A stretch of DNA of 64,000 nucleotides, from positions 1-64,000 of the forward strand of contig JAQWGN010000001.1 of NCBI GenBank assembly GCA_029238215.1, written 5' to 3'. Source of the DNA: Flavobacteriaceae bacterium (GTDB taxonomy: Bacteria; Bacteroidota; Bacteroidia; Flavobacteriales; Flavobacteriaceae). This document shows, one piece after another, positions 8,265 to 20,120 of this stretch. The notes below the pieces were generated by a model, which saw only the letters and a list, made by a program, of their open reading frames with translations, made no database searches and was not told the DNA's origin. The translations under genes and the position numbers were made by a program. Position 1 is the first letter of the stretch; each line of letters opens with the position of its first letter.

Positions 8265-9692
8265 CTAGTTGGAGAGTTTCTTCGTTAAGTCGTCGACATA
8301 CTTTCTGAACTGCTTATCCGTAAATGCAAGATTGTCAACTGTTTTACAAGCGTGTAAAACGGTAGCATGATCACGGTGTCCAATTTTGGCACCAATACTA
8401 GCCAAAGAAGCTTTAGTCATTTTCTTTGAAAAGAACATGGCCAGTTGTCTAGCTTGTACAATATGGCGTTTACGTGTTTTGGATTGTAATGTAGTGACGT
8501 CCATTTGGAAGTACTCTGACACCACTTTTTGAATGTGATCGATAGAAATTTCTCTTTTGGTGTTTCGGACAAATTTCTCAACAACCTGTCTAGCTAGATC
8601 AAGGGTTACTTCACGACGGTTAAAGGATGCTTGGGCGATAAGTGAAATAATAGCACCTTCAAGTTCGCGCACATTTGTTTTTACTGACTTTGCAACAAAA
8701 TCAATAATATCTTCTGGAAGCTCAACGCCGTCTCTGTATAACTTATTTTTTAAAATAGATACACGGGTTTCATAATCCGGGCGCTGAAGTTCAGCAGAAA
8801 GGCCCCACTTAAAGCGTGAAAGCAAGCGTTGCTCGATATCTTGCATATCTACAGGCGCTTTGTCTGAAGTCAAAATTACTTGCTTACCGTTTTGGTGCAA
8901 GTGGTTGAAAATATGGAAAAAGACGTCTTGTGTTCCTGATTTTCCAGAAAAGAATTGGACGTCATCAATGATTAAAACATCCATCACTTGATAAAAGTGA
9001 ATAAAATCGTTTCGGTTATTTTTCTTTACCGCTTCTATATATTGTTGGGTAAATTTCTCAGCAGATATATATAGGACTGTTTTATCGGGGTATTTGCTTT
9101 TAATATCTACTCCAATTGCATGCGCTAAGTGTGTTTTTCCCAAACCAACCCCTCCAAAAATAAGTAATGGATTAAAGGATGTTCCTCCAGGCTTGTTTGC
9201 AACAGCAATTCCAGCTGATCGTGCTAGCCTATTGGCATCGCCTTCAAGGAAATTTTCAAAATTATAATTGGGGTTTAGTTGCGACTCAACTTTTAAATTA
9301 CGTATTCCAGGGATAACAAAAGGATTCTTTAATTCTGTTGTTTGTGATCGTAATGGCGCATCAACATCTTGTACTTTAATAAGTCCTTTGTTTTGACTGG
9401 GTATTTGCTCTGTAAAGGGTTTTTTGTTTCCAAAAGTGTTTTCCATTCGGATCACATAAACCAATCGGGCGTTGGTTCCCAACTCTTTAGTGAGTGCTAC
9501 TTTCAGGATTTTCACATAATGCTCTTCGAGCCATTCATAAAAAAACTTACTTGGAACTTCAACGCTTAAGGCGTCTCCGTTTAATTTTATCGGTTTAATA
9601 GGATCAAACCAAGTTTTAAATGCCTGAATATGAATGTTATCCCTAACAAAATCTAAACAGTTATCCCAAACGCTCTCAGCGGATTGTTGCAT
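8265..9692 (-). CDS. dnaA: Chromosomal replication initiator DnaA
   Basis: A 475-residue AAA+ initiator that binds DnaA boxes and opens oriC. Domain I is at residues 1-90, followed by a linker. Domain III carries Walker A GGVGLGKTHLAHAIG, Walker B VLIIDDVQFF and the sensor TSDKAPVDM. Domain IV carries the DNA-binding signature IGHRDHATVLHACKTV. The usual length of the family is met. It heads a minus-strand operon with the phosphatase and the RsmI-like gene and diverges from a thioesterase gene across 195 AT-rich bp. Confidence 0.97.
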   Translation of the reverse strand: MQQSAESVWDNCLDFVRDNIHIQAFKTWFDPIKPIKLNGDALSVEVPSKFFYEWLEEHYVKILKVALTKELGTNARLVYVIRMENTFGNKKPFTEQIPSQNKGLIKVQDVDAPLRSQTTELKNPFVIPGIRNLKVESQLNPNYNFENFLEGDANRLARSAGIAVANKPGGTSFNPLLIFGGVGLGKTHLAHAIGVDIKSKYPDKTVLYISAEKFTQQYIEAVKKNNRNDFIHFYQVMDVLIIDDVQFFSGKSGTQDVFFHIFNHLHQNGKQVILTSDKAPVDMQDIEQRLLSRFKWGLSAELQRPDYETRVSILKNKLYRDGVELPEDIIDFVAKSVKTNVRELEGAIISLIAQASFNRREVTLDLARQVVEKFVRNTKREISIDHIQKVVSEYFQMDVTTLQSKTRKRHIVQARQLAMFFSKKMTKASLASIGAKIGHRDHATVLHACKTVDNLAFTDKQFRKYVDDLTKKLSN

Positions 9693-9887
9693 TTTTTTTT
9701 TTGGTTCTATGTTGTTTTACATAAACAAATAGGGCATATAAGATGGGGAGCACATTGCCTAATTGTTCGATACAAATATGCGTGCAAATTTTTTAAAAAA
9801 AAAGTTGTTTTCCTATTGAATTATCAGAAAGTTTTATGCATATTAAAAAGCTTTTAAACACGATATTTTTGACAAATAAAACTCACT
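9693..9887. other. AT-rich dnaA upstream region, weak oriC candidate
   Basis: Very AT-rich, with poly-T and poly-A runs. TTATGCATA (near 9834) is one mismatch from TTATnCACA. I see no cluster of DnaA boxes, so origin function is not supported beyond its position next to dnaA. Confidence 0.25.
9864..9871 (+). promoter_or_regulatory. -7 box TATTTTTG of the thioesterase gene
   Basis: A full TAnnTTTG match ending 16 nt before the ATG at 9888. Confidence 0.6.
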
Positions 9888-10295
9888 ATGTGTAGTAAAA
9901 AACTTACAATGCGGGCTCAGGTTCATTATCATCAGGTAGACCAAATGGGAATTGTACATCACGCACAGTATGCGTATTTTTTGGAGCAAGCTAGAATACA
10001 ATGGCTTACTGACCAAGGGATTAGCTATGCGGCCTTGGAAAAAGACGGTATTTTACTGCCCTTACGAGATATTTCCATTCATTACAGTCAGCCATTGCGT
10101 TTTGAGGACAACTTTCTTGTCCATCTTGTTTTGGAAAAAACTACAGACTACGCCATTGATTTTTTCTATACGATTGAACGTGAAGATGGCATTAAAATAG
10201 CCACTGCATCGACCAAATTAGTATATGTAGATGCTGTCTCTCGAAAGGCCATAAAGTGCCCAGCGGTGTTACAGGCTATCTTTCAGGATAAATAA
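9888..10295 (+). CDS. Acyl-CoA thioesterase, YbgC/4-hydroxybenzoyl-CoA type hotdog fold
   Basis: 135 residues with the family pattern VHYHQVDQMGIVHHAQYAYFLEQARIQW, in which Asp17 of DQMG is the usual catalytic residue. Such enzymes hydrolyse acyl-CoA or acyl-ACP thioesters; the substrate cannot be read from the sequence. The 3' end overlaps the convergent ribD by 20 bp. The -7 box at 9864 supports the first ATG. Confidence 0.9.
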   Translation: MCSKKLTMRAQVHYHQVDQMGIVHHAQYAYFLEQARIQWLTDQGISYAALEKDGILLPLRDISIHYSQPLRFEDNFLVHLVLEKTTDYAIDFFYTIEREDGIKIATASTKLVYVDAVSRKAIKCPAVLQAIFQDK

Positions 10296-11313
10296 TTTGT
10301 AAGCGGTCTCCTACAATCTCTTTTTCTACCGATATTCCAGCGGGTATGTTGGGGCTTTGCAGCCCTTTTCCTAACGACTTAGCACACAAGATAATACGGC
10401 ATTCGTCCCATGTATTTTTTTCTAAAAATGTGGATAAAGTTTTTCCTCCTCCTTCAACCAATATGGACTGTATTTCCATAGCATAGCATTTTTGTAGTAC
10501 ACTTCGAAGTGTTTCTTTTTCATCAACTACTTTCCACTCCAAATTCTTTTCTTTCAGTTTTTTTGAATAATTAAAAAGAACAGTTTTACTGTCTGAATTC
10601 ATTATTGCTGCATTTTTTGAAATCGAATTATTGGGATCTATAACCAATCGAATTGGGTTGTTTCCTTTCCATTTTCTTGTTGTTAATTGTGGATTATCAA
10701 GCTCAACCGTCTTGCTACCTACCAGTATGGCATGTTCTTCTGCTCTCCATTTGTGCGCAAGTTGTTGACTATGCGTGTCACTAATCCAAGACACAGATCC
10801 TTTAACATCATCTATAGGGGCTATAAAACCATCTGCAGATTGTGCCCATTTTAATACTACATAAGGCCTTTTATGGGTGTGGTAACAGTAAAATCGTTTG
10901 TTCAGTTCCTGGCATTCATTTTCTAACACCCCGCAAATAACCTCAATACCTGCATCTTCCATCGCTTTAATTCCTTTACCCGCTGTTTTTGGATTTGGGT
11001 CTATGGCGCCAACGACCACTTTTTTAACACCTTTCGAAATAATTAGATTGCAGCAAGGTGCTGTTTTACCGGTATGCGCACAGGGCTCTAAGTTTACAAA
11101 GAGTGTTCCATGGGCAAGATCATCGGAGTTTATATTTTTTAATGCGTGTACTTCAGCGTGAGGTTCCCCAGCTTTATGGTGCCATCCTTCTCCAATAATA
11201 CGATCATTTCTGACAAACACTGCTCCTACCATAGGGTTGGGATAGGTGTTTCCTCTTGCTTTCTGAGCAAGGGTGAGGCAGCGACGCATAAAAGAGCTGT
11301 GAGAGCTATGCAA
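10276..11313 (-). CDS. ribD: Riboflavin biosynthesis deaminase/reductase RibD
   Basis: Bifunctional enzyme for two consecutive riboflavin steps. The deaminase domain (about residues 10-145) has the zinc motif HAEVHAL plus EPCAHTGKTAPCC. The reductase domain (about 150-345) contains VVLKWAQSADGFIA and ILVEGGGKTL. The longest frame begins at a TTG at 11343, but a -7 box lies at 11332-11339. I chose the TTG at 11313 (MHSSHSSFMRRCLTLAQ), which restores the family's usual N-terminal spacing; ATG 11289 (MRRCLTLAQ) is the alternative. No other rib gene is adjacent. Confidence 0.92.
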   Translation of the reverse strand: MHSSHSSFMRRCLTLAQKARGNTYPNPMVGAVFVRNDRIIGEGWHHKAGEPHAEVHALKNINSDDLAHGTLFVNLEPCAHTGKTAPCCNLIISKGVKKVVVGAIDPNPKTAGKGIKAMEDAGIEVICGVLENECQELNKRFYCYHTHKRPYVVLKWAQSADGFIAPIDDVKGSVSWISDTHSQQLAHKWRAEEHAILVGSKTVELDNPQLTTRKWKGNNPIRLVIDPNNSISKNAAIMNSDSKTVLFNYSKKLKEKNLEWKVVDEKETLRSVLQKCYAMEIQSILVEGGGKTLSTFLEKNTWDECRIILCAKSLGKGLQSPNIPAGISVEKEIVGDRLQIIYPER

Positions 11314-11331
11314 TGGGATTGTGTATTTTAG

Positions 11332-11339
11332 CAAAAATA
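11332..11339 (-). promoter_or_regulatory. -7 box TATTTTTG of ribD
   Basis: The minus strand reads TATTTTTG, 18 nt before the TTG at 11313 and 42 nt before ATG 11289. It excludes the longer reading frame start at 11343. Confidence 0.55.
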
Positions 11340-11351
11340 TCAATAATCTTC

Positions 11352-11839
11352 ATGCAATCGGAATTTAGTATTCGTCCTTTGCGGTCTTCAGATAATAAAC
11401 CACTAGCTGCTGTCCTGCGCGAGGTCTTGGTAGAGTTTGGAGTGCCCAAAGTCGGAACTGCGTATGCCGACCCCGTCCTTGACATGATGTTTGATGGGTA
11501 TTCCTTACCACGCCACGCATATTGGGTAGTGGTTGATAAGCAACAAATTCTTGGCGGTGGAGGAATTGCCCCGCTAAATAATGAATCAGAAACTATTTGT
11601 GAATTGCAAAAAATGTATTTTCACGTAAAAGCTAGAGGAAAAGGGTTGGGACAAAAACTCATTACCCAATTATTACAACTAGCAAAATCATTTGACTATA
11701 CAACGTGTTATCTAGAAACAATGCCAAATATGATTGACGCACAAAAGCTTTATGAAAAGCATGGGTTTTCTTATATAAATGCCCCCATGGGAAATACAGG
11801 ACATTATTCTTGTCCTGTTTGGATGACAAAATCATTGGT

Positions 11840-11843
<4 letters not shown>
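11352..11843 (+). CDS. GNAT family N-acetyltransferase
   Basis: 163 residues. The acetyl-CoA binding motif appears in YFHVKARGKGLGQKLITQLL, followed by the usual CYLETMPNMIDAQKLYEKHGF. The substrate is unknown. Start ATG 11352 (MQSEFSIRPLRSSD) is chosen over an in-frame ATG at 11313 that would sit before the promoter-like TATTTTAG. It overlaps prmC by 4 bp (GTGA), suggesting an operon with prmC and ligA. Confidence 0.88.
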
Positions 11844-14685
<2,842 letters not shown>

Positions 14686-14761
14686 TTGTTAGTTTTGTAA
14701 CATTCCGTTAGTTTTTTATAATATAAATAGAAATAGGTCAAAGCACATGTGTTTAAAGTAG

Positions 14762-14769
14762 TACTTTTG
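14762..14769 (+). promoter_or_regulatory. -7 box TACTTTTG before the DUF6913 gene
   Basis: A full TAnnTTTG match ending 6 nt before ATG 14776. It sits inside the longer GTG-started frame, which argues for the ATG start and a very short leader. Confidence 0.55.
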
Positions 14770-14775
14770 CATCCT

Positions 14776-15288
14776 ATGAAATTTTTTGCCAAACGTATCG
14801 TTTCAAAGCAGCTCAATGCTCTTGTGCATCGCACTGCATTTAAACCAAAATCGGTTCGAAGGTTGCTTTTTATTCATGATATAGAATTGGGTTTAACAGA
14901 AGCACAGTTTGAGCAAATGTGTATGTTGTTTTCATCAGAATACGACGCTATAGACCGTGTTCATTACAGCAATAATAAAAAAATGCTTGAGGGTGTCCCA
15001 AAGCCACATTTGCATCCTCAAAGTTTGGATTGGCGCGGGCGTATTGTTGGTGAGGATTTAAAATTTGTTTTGGAAAAAAATTACGATATAGTGATTCATT
15101 TTATTGACCATATCAGCCTTCCGCTCCAGTCTTTTTCTGCTCAATTAAATGCGCATTTTAAAATTGGGCCATCAACCATGGATTCACAATTAAACGACTT
15201 GGTGCTTTCTCCTAAAAATGATTTCGGGTCCTTTTTTTCAGATTTAAAAAAATATTTCATCAAAATAAACCCCAATGAGCGTATTTAA
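14776..15288 (+). CDS. DUF6913-like conserved hypothetical protein
   Basis: A 170-residue cytoplasmic protein of unknown function. I recognise it as the small protein often found directly upstream of dapA in flavobacteria (DUF6913 type). Visible features are a basic N-terminus (KFFAKRIVSKQLN), LLFIHDIELG, the conserved-looking stretch WRGRIVGEDLKFVLEKNYDIVIHF and HFKIGPSTMDSQLNDLVLSP. No signal peptide or catalytic motif is evident. It overlaps dapA by 14 bp, so co-expression is likely. Start ATG 14776 follows the -7 box. Confidence 0.78.
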   Translation: MKFFAKRIVSKQLNALVHRTAFKPKSVRRLLFIHDIELGLTEAQFEQMCMLFSSEYDAIDRVHYSNNKKMLEGVPKPHLHPQSLDWRGRIVGEDLKFVLEKNYDIVIHFIDHISLPLQSFSAQLNAHFKIGPSTMDSQLNDLVLSPKNDFGSFFSDLKKYFIKINPNERI

Positions 15289-16159
15289 AAGTACAGCAAC
15301 AGGCGTAGCAGTAATTACTCCGTTTAACAACAAAGGGGCGGTTGATTTTGATGCCTTATCTCGGATTATTCACTATTTAATTGATAGTGGCATAGATTTT
15401 CTTGTTGCTTTGGGCACTACAGGAGAATCGGTAACGCTTACCAATGAAGAACGAAATGCAGTGTTTTCCACATTTGTATCTGAGGTTAATGGAAAGGTGC
15501 CATTGGTAATGGGATTGGGAGGTAATAATACGCAAAGTCTCGTTTCAGAATTTACCCATATTGATACTAAGGGTTTTGATGCTATTCTTTCTGTAACGCC
15601 TTATTACAACCGGCCTTCACAAGAAGGTCTTTATCGGCATTTTATGGCTCTTGATGCGGTAACAAAATTACCCATAATAATGTATAACGTTCCTGCAAGA
15701 ACTGGCGTGAACATGACTGCAGCGACAACACTCCGTTTAGATAAAGAAGCAAGTAATATTATTGGTATCAAAGATGCAAGTGGTGATTTAAGCCAAGGTA
15801 AAGCCATAATTGAAAATAGCTCGGATGACTTTATTGTTTATTCTGGTGATGATGAAACAGCTATTGAGCTAACCTTGCTAGGAGGAGACGGCGTTATCTC
15901 TGTAGCGGCTGGATGTTTTCCAATTACGTTCTCTAAGGGAATTCAAGCAGCTTTGGCAGGAAACACTAAAGAAGCAGAAGCAATTTCAGCTCGCCTTAAC
16001 CCAGCTGTAAATTTATTGTTTCAAGAAGGTAATCCAGCTGGAATTAAAGCAGTCTCAAAGCTTAAAGGACTTTCAGATGATTCTGTTCGATTACCACTAG
16101 TTAAAGCTTCTGACGCGCTTGTTGAAGCGCTACAACCCTTTGCGGAGGATTTAGATTAA
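15275..16159 (+). CDS. dapA: 4-hydroxy-tetrahydrodipicolinate synthase
   Basis: Condenses pyruvate with aspartate semialdehyde in lysine/DAP synthesis. TIM-barrel aldolase of 294 residues. The Schiff-base lysine is Lys166 in IIGIKDASGD and the catalytic tyrosine is Tyr138 in MYNVPARTG; GTTGESVTLTNEER is the usual N-terminal motif. The start overlaps the preceding gene and the 3' end overlaps the convergent outer-membrane enzyme gene by 59 bp. Confidence 0.96.
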   Translation: MSVFKSTATGVAVITPFNNKGAVDFDALSRIIHYLIDSGIDFLVALGTTGESVTLTNEERNAVFSTFVSEVNGKVPLVMGLGGNNTQSLVSEFTHIDTKGFDAILSVTPYYNRPSQEGLYRHFMALDAVTKLPIIMYNVPARTGVNMTAATTLRLDKEASNIIGIKDASGDLSQGKAIIENSSDDFIVYSGDDETAIELTLLGGDGVISVAAGCFPITFSKGIQAALAGNTKEAEAISARLNPAVNLLFQEGNPAGIKAVSKLKGLSDDSVRLPLVKASDALVEALQPFAEDLD

Positions 16160-16784
16160 ACACTAGTCCTAAACGCACTCCTAAGGTGTTATGGCCTGAA
16201 TTTGGGAATTTAAGGTCTGCATTTGACTCATGCCGCAAAACCATGCTATTGTCCAACCACGTGTTTCTAGTTAACCTAAGTTTATATCCGATGCCAATAT
16301 TATCTGAAAAGGCAAATCCAGCTGCTAATCGCTCAGTTTGCTTTGAAGTCCACAAAGGTCCAATTGCTGAATAAAAATAGATCATTATGCGCTGTTTTAC
16401 ATAGTAGCTTAACTCTGCTGCTAGATGAATTGCTAGTTGATGCAAGTCCTTTTCTTTAAGCATTTGCTGTTGAAAATCGTCTGGAAAACCATCAAACTTA
16501 TCGGTGCCTGCAAACCATTTGTTTATGAGTTTGTGCTGTCCCTTATAGTATCCACCCTCTGCCAAAATGCTTAAGTTTATTTTATTCAACTGAAAGTTTT
16601 TCAATTGTATTTGACCTAAAATGAATGCGTTTTGATAGTCATAATCTAAGGAGTGAAAGGGTTTGGCTTGCTGTGTACCAAGTCCAAATTGAACGCCCCA
16701 GCGTTTAGCTGTTTTTTTTTCTTGAGACTGTATAGTAAATAAATTAAAAAGCACACATAAGAGAGATAAAGAAATTAAACGCAT
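16101..16784 (-). CDS. Acyloxyacyl hydrolase / lipid A 3-O-deacylase-like outer membrane protein (PagL family)
   Basis: 227 residues with an N-terminal signal peptide ending near IQSQE. The rest alternates like a small beta-barrel. The C-terminal signature RHESNADLKFPNSGHN matches the PagL His-x-Ser-Asn active-site region. PagL enzymes remove an acyl chain from lipid A in the outer membrane; that activity is inferred from the motif. The last 59 bp lie antisense to the end of dapA, an unusually long convergent overlap. Confidence 0.82.
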   Translation of the reverse strand: MRLISLSLLCVLFNLFTIQSQEKKTAKRWGVQFGLGTQQAKPFHSLDYDYQNAFILGQIQLKNFQLNKINLSILAEGGYYKGQHKLINKWFAGTDKFDGFPDDFQQQMLKEKDLHQLAIHLAAELSYYVKQRIMIYFYSAIGPLWTSKQTERLAAGFAFSDNIGIGYKLRLTRNTWLDNSMVLRHESNADLKFPNSGHNTLGVRLGLVFNLNPPQRVVALQQARQKL

Positions 16785-16825
16785 TCTATAAAGCTTGTTG
16801 ATGGAAATTAATTAAATTCGCGAGT

Positions 16826-17626
16826 ATGAAAGTAACAAATTACACGGTCATTCTACTATCCTTATTTATTTTGGGGTGTAGTGATTTTCAAAAGGCATTA
16901 AAAAACGACGATGTTGCAAAAAAATCTGAACTAGCGTCTGCTCTTTATGAACAAGGTAAATACAGAAAGGCAACACAACTCTATGCACAACTTAAGGAGA
17001 CTTATAGAGGGAAGCCTCAAGCGGAGCGTATTGTGTTTTTTTATGCAAACTCTCTTTTAGAATCGAAAAACCATGTTTTGGCTGCGTATGAATTTGAGAC
17101 TTTTGTAAAGGCATTCCCAAAAAGCCAAAAAGCAGACGAGGCATATTTTTTAATGGGCTATGCACATTACTTAAGCTCTCCTACTTTTAGTCTAGATCAG
17201 ACGGAAACACAAGAAGCATTGGATAAGCTACAGGAATTCATAAACAGATACCCTGAAAGTGAACGTATGGAAAACGCCAACTCAATGGTGAAAGAACTTC
17301 GCGAAAAAACAGAACGTAAAGGATTTGAAATTGCAAAGCAGTACAATACCATTCGAGATTATAAGGCTTCTATAACGGCACTTGACAACTTTATCGCTGA
17401 CAATCCAGGGACATCCTTTAGAGAGGCAGCACTTTTTGTTCAATTTTCTGCTACTAGTACTCTAGCAATTAATAGTGTGTACTATAAAAAGGAACAACGA
17501 TTGAATGACGCCAAGTCAAAATTTGAAAATTTCAGTAGATTGTATCCAAACTCAAAGCATATGGAAAAGGCGACTGAAATGATGAATGATATTGAACAAG
17601 AAATCCGTACTTTTGCATCCAATTAA
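16826..17626 (+). CDS. bamD: Outer membrane protein assembly factor BamD
   Basis: A 266-residue lipoprotein (lipobox ILGC, Cys18 approximately) with tetratricopeptide-like helical repeats: SALYEQGKYRKATQLYAQL, AAYEFETFVKAFPKSQKADEAYFLMGYAHY and ALDKLQEFINRYPESE. BamD is the essential accessory of the BAM beta-barrel insertion machine. The gene begins a conserved flavobacterial order bamD-rpoZ-coaBC-DUF4835-recN. Confidence 0.94.
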   Translation: MKVTNYTVILLSLFILGCSDFQKALKNDDVAKKSELASALYEQGKYRKATQLYAQLKETYRGKPQAERIVFFYANSLLESKNHVLAAYEFETFVKAFPKSQKADEAYFLMGYAHYLSSPTFSLDQTETQEALDKLQEFINRYPESERMENANSMVKELREKTERKGFEIAKQYNTIRDYKASITALDNFIADNPGTSFREAALFVQFSATSTLAINSVYYKKEQRLNDAKSKFENFSRLYPNSKHMEKATEMMNDIEQEIRTFASN

Positions 17627-17635
17627 TTTGTAACC

Positions 17636-17965
17636 ATGGACTTAAAAAACACACAAGCTGCTGAAACAACAAAAACGTATAACCGAAATGAGTTAGACGT
17701 AAGCACCGGGAATATTTATGAAACTATAGCTATTTTGGCCAAGCGTGCAGTTCAAATTAATGAAGACATTAAGGTTGAATTATTTGATAAACTTGAAGAA
17801 TTTGCCACTCCAACTGAAAATTTAGAAGAGATTTTCGAAAACAAGGAACAAATTGAAGTGTCCAAGTTTTATGAAAAACTTCCTAAACCTCAAGCCATTG
17901 CTATTGAACAATGGTTACAGGAAAAAATATACTACCGTCACACAGATGCTGATACGGAAGAATAG
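17636..17965 (+). CDS. rpoZ: DNA-directed RNA polymerase omega subunit (Bacteroidota type)
   Basis: A 109-residue Rpb6/omega-like protein. NIYETIAILAKRAVQINEDIK is the conserved helix, and the acidic C-terminal part ending KIYYRHTD is typical of the Bacteroidota version, which is longer than the E. coli subunit. It assists beta-prime folding and RNA polymerase assembly. It lies 9 bp after bamD and 2 bp before coaBC, so it sits within an operon. Confidence 0.9.
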   Translation: MDLKNTQAAETTKTYNRNELDVSTGNIYETIAILAKRAVQINEDIKVELFDKLEEFATPTENLEEIFENKEQIEVSKFYEKLPKPQAIAIEQWLQEKIYYRHTDADTEE

Positions 17966-17967
17966 AA

Positions 17968-19182
17968 ATGTCTGTGCTGCATGATAAGCGAATTCTGCTA
18001 GGGATATCGGGAAGCATAGCTGCCTTTAAAACCCCTACACTCGTTCGTTTACTTGCCAAAGCTGGCGCAGAAGTCCAGGTTATTATGACCGACGCTGCAA
18101 AAACATTTGTTACCCCGCTTACTTTATCGACAGTTTCTAATAAGGAAGTGCTAAGCGCTTTCACTCAAGAGGATAATGAGGACGCTGTGTGGAATAATCA
18201 TGTAGATCTTGGTCTTTGGGCTGATGCGATGTTGGTGGCTCCTGCTTCAGCAAATACACTTTCAAAAATGGCAAATGCTAACTCGGATAACTTGTTAGTT
18301 GCCACGTACTTATCTGCAAAATGCCCTGTTTTTTTTGCTCCTGCCATGGATTTGGATATGCACAAACACCCAGCCAACAAAAAAAATATTGACACCTTAA
18401 TTTCCAATGGGAATATCCATATTCCTGCCACAACAGGCGCATTGGCTAGTGGATTGGAAGGTGAAGGTCGAATGGAAGAACCCGAACAACTTTTAGCGGC
18501 ACTTGAAGCATATTTCTTAGAAAAGTCTCCTTTTTCAAGAAAAAAAATCCTAATTACTGCAGGTCCTACATACGAACCTATTGATCCTGTTCGTTTTATA
18601 GGTAATCATTCATCCGGAAAAATGGGATATGCTCTTGCCAATAGTGCAGCACAACAAGGTGCCGATGTTACTCTTATATGTGGGCCAACTGCAGGTAATG
18701 AAGCACATCCAAATGTCAAGATCGTTTCTGTAACCACTGCCGATGAAATGTTATCCGCATGTTTAGAAGCTTACCCTGCCACAGACGCAGTTATCATGGC
18801 TGCTGCCGTTGCAGATTTCAAACCATCCAACGTGCATAGTCATAAAATTAAAAAACAAGCGGGTGTCGATGCGCTCACTCTTGAGCCAACTACAGATATT
18901 TTAGCAACATTAGGTGCGTCCAAAAAAAATCAAATTCTTATCGGGTTTGCTCTAGAATCTACCAATGCTATTGAAAACGGGCAACAGAAACTTATTAATA
19001 AAAATTTAGATGCCATTGTTGTAAACTCCCTTGAAAATCCTGGAGCAACTTTTGGTTATGACACAAATAAAATTTCATTTTTGCAACGCAACAAAGAGGC
19101 GGTGCATTACTCGCTAAAAAGCAAAAGCGAAGTGGCCGCAGATATTTTAAGTCACCTAAACTCCATGCTTCATGATTCTTAA
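17968..19182 (+). CDS. coaBC: Bifunctional phosphopantothenoylcysteine decarboxylase / phosphopantothenate-cysteine ligase
   Basis: 404 residues catalysing two consecutive steps of coenzyme A synthesis. The N-terminal flavoprotein domain (1-185) shows GISGSIAAFKTPTLVRLL, HVDLGLWADAMLVAPASANTL and FFAPAMDLDMH. The C-terminal ligase domain (190-404) shows ITAGPTYEPIDPVRFIGNHSSGKMG and MAAAVADFKP. Other CoA genes in the window are panB (55.0 kb) and coaE (23.6 kb). It overlaps the next gene by 11 bp. Confidence 0.96.
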   Translation: MSVLHDKRILLGISGSIAAFKTPTLVRLLAKAGAEVQVIMTDAAKTFVTPLTLSTVSNKEVLSAFTQEDNEDAVWNNHVDLGLWADAMLVAPASANTLSKMANANSDNLLVATYLSAKCPVFFAPAMDLDMHKHPANKKNIDTLISNGNIHIPATTGALASGLEGEGRMEEPEQLLAALEAYFLEKSPFSRKKILITAGPTYEPIDPVRFIGNHSSGKMGYALANSAAQQGADVTLICGPTAGNEAHPNVKIVSVTTADEMLSACLEAYPATDAVIMAAAVADFKPSNVHSHKIKKQAGVDALTLEPTTDILATLGASKKNQILIGFALESTNAIENGQQKLINKNLDAIVVNSLENPGATFGYDTNKISFLQRNKEAVHYSLKSKSEVAADILSHLNSMLHDS

Positions 19183-20059
19183 ATATATTTTCTTTATTAC
19201 TTTTTGTTGTACTATGATGTATGCACAACCTGTTCGCATATCATTAATTGTAAATACAGACCTAGTTGATCAAACTAATATTGCGCCTGTTAAAACCTTG
19301 GAAAAGGCAGCTCAAGATTTTTTGAACACAACAAAGTGGACTAAAGAACAAGGTGCCGAGCAATCCGAAATTTCTATCGCATTGTTGTTAAATATCTCTA
19401 GCATAAATGATAACAACTATTCTGGAACACTTCAAATTCAATCGGGACGTTTGGTTTACAACAGCAGTTATTCTTCCTCATTACTAAATATTCTTGATGA
19501 CAATTTTAATTTTACATATCAGGAATTTCAACCGTTTTATTTTGATGTTAATAGGTACAACAACAACATCACTTCGGTACTTTCTTATTATGTGTATTTA
19601 GCTATTGGTATGGAACTTGATAGTTATTCATTAAAAGGTGGCACACCATACTTTGAGCGTGCCCGTACCATTGCCAACGCAGCTCAAGCAGCCAATGCTC
19701 CTGGATGGGATGTAAGTAAAAATAGAAATGGGCGATATGAATTAATCGATCAATTATCTTTTCCAGCGTTTGATATATTTAGAACCCTTATATATGAATA
19801 TCATAGAAACGGCTTGGATATAATGACAACTCAACCGTTAGAGGCAAAACAATTGATTGCAAATCAATTACTTACGTTAGAGCCTTTGATGCGTCGACAG
19901 CCCAATTCCTATTTGATTCGAAGTTTTTTTGATTCCAAGGCCGAAGAAATTGGTCAGTTGTTTAGTGACGGACCCGAAATAGATACAAAAGACGTACTTC
20001 GTTTTTTGAATCGATTTGCACCAAGTATGTCTTCATATTGGAATGGAATTGGACGTTAA
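19172..20059 (+). CDS. DUF4835 family protein, exported
   Basis: 295 residues with an N-terminal signal peptide (ILKYIFFITFCCTMMYAQ). No catalytic motif is recognised. Segments such as SYYVYLAIGMELDSYSLKGGTPYFERARTIANAAQ and DIFRTLIYEYHRNGLDIM match the DUF4835 family, which sits between coaBC and recN across the Bacteroidota. The function is unknown; the constant neighbourhood suggests an envelope role linked to this operon, which is inference. Confidence 0.83.
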   Translation: MILKYIFFITFCCTMMYAQPVRISLIVNTDLVDQTNIAPVKTLEKAAQDFLNTTKWTKEQGAEQSEISIALLLNISSINDNNYSGTLQIQSGRLVYNSSYSSSLLNILDDNFNFTYQEFQPFYFDVNRYNNNITSVLSYYVYLAIGMELDSYSLKGGTPYFERARTIANAAQAANAPGWDVSKNRNGRYELIDQLSFPAFDIFRTLIYEYHRNGLDIMTTQPLEAKQLIANQLLTLEPLMRRQPNSYLIRSFFDSKAEEIGQLFSDGPEIDTKDVLRFLNRFAPSMSSYWNGIGR

Positions 20060-20091
20060 TAATTTGGTAACTACAAGTTATTTAAAGGCAC

Positions 20092-20099
20092 TATATTTG
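20092..20099 (+). promoter_or_regulatory. -7 box TATATTTG before recN
   Basis: A full TAnnTTTG match in the 61 bp gap after the DUF4835 gene, 21 nt before the GTG start of recN. It suggests that recN also has its own promoter. Confidence 0.5.
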
Positions 20100-20120
20100 A
20101 ATTAATCTGAATATTATACC

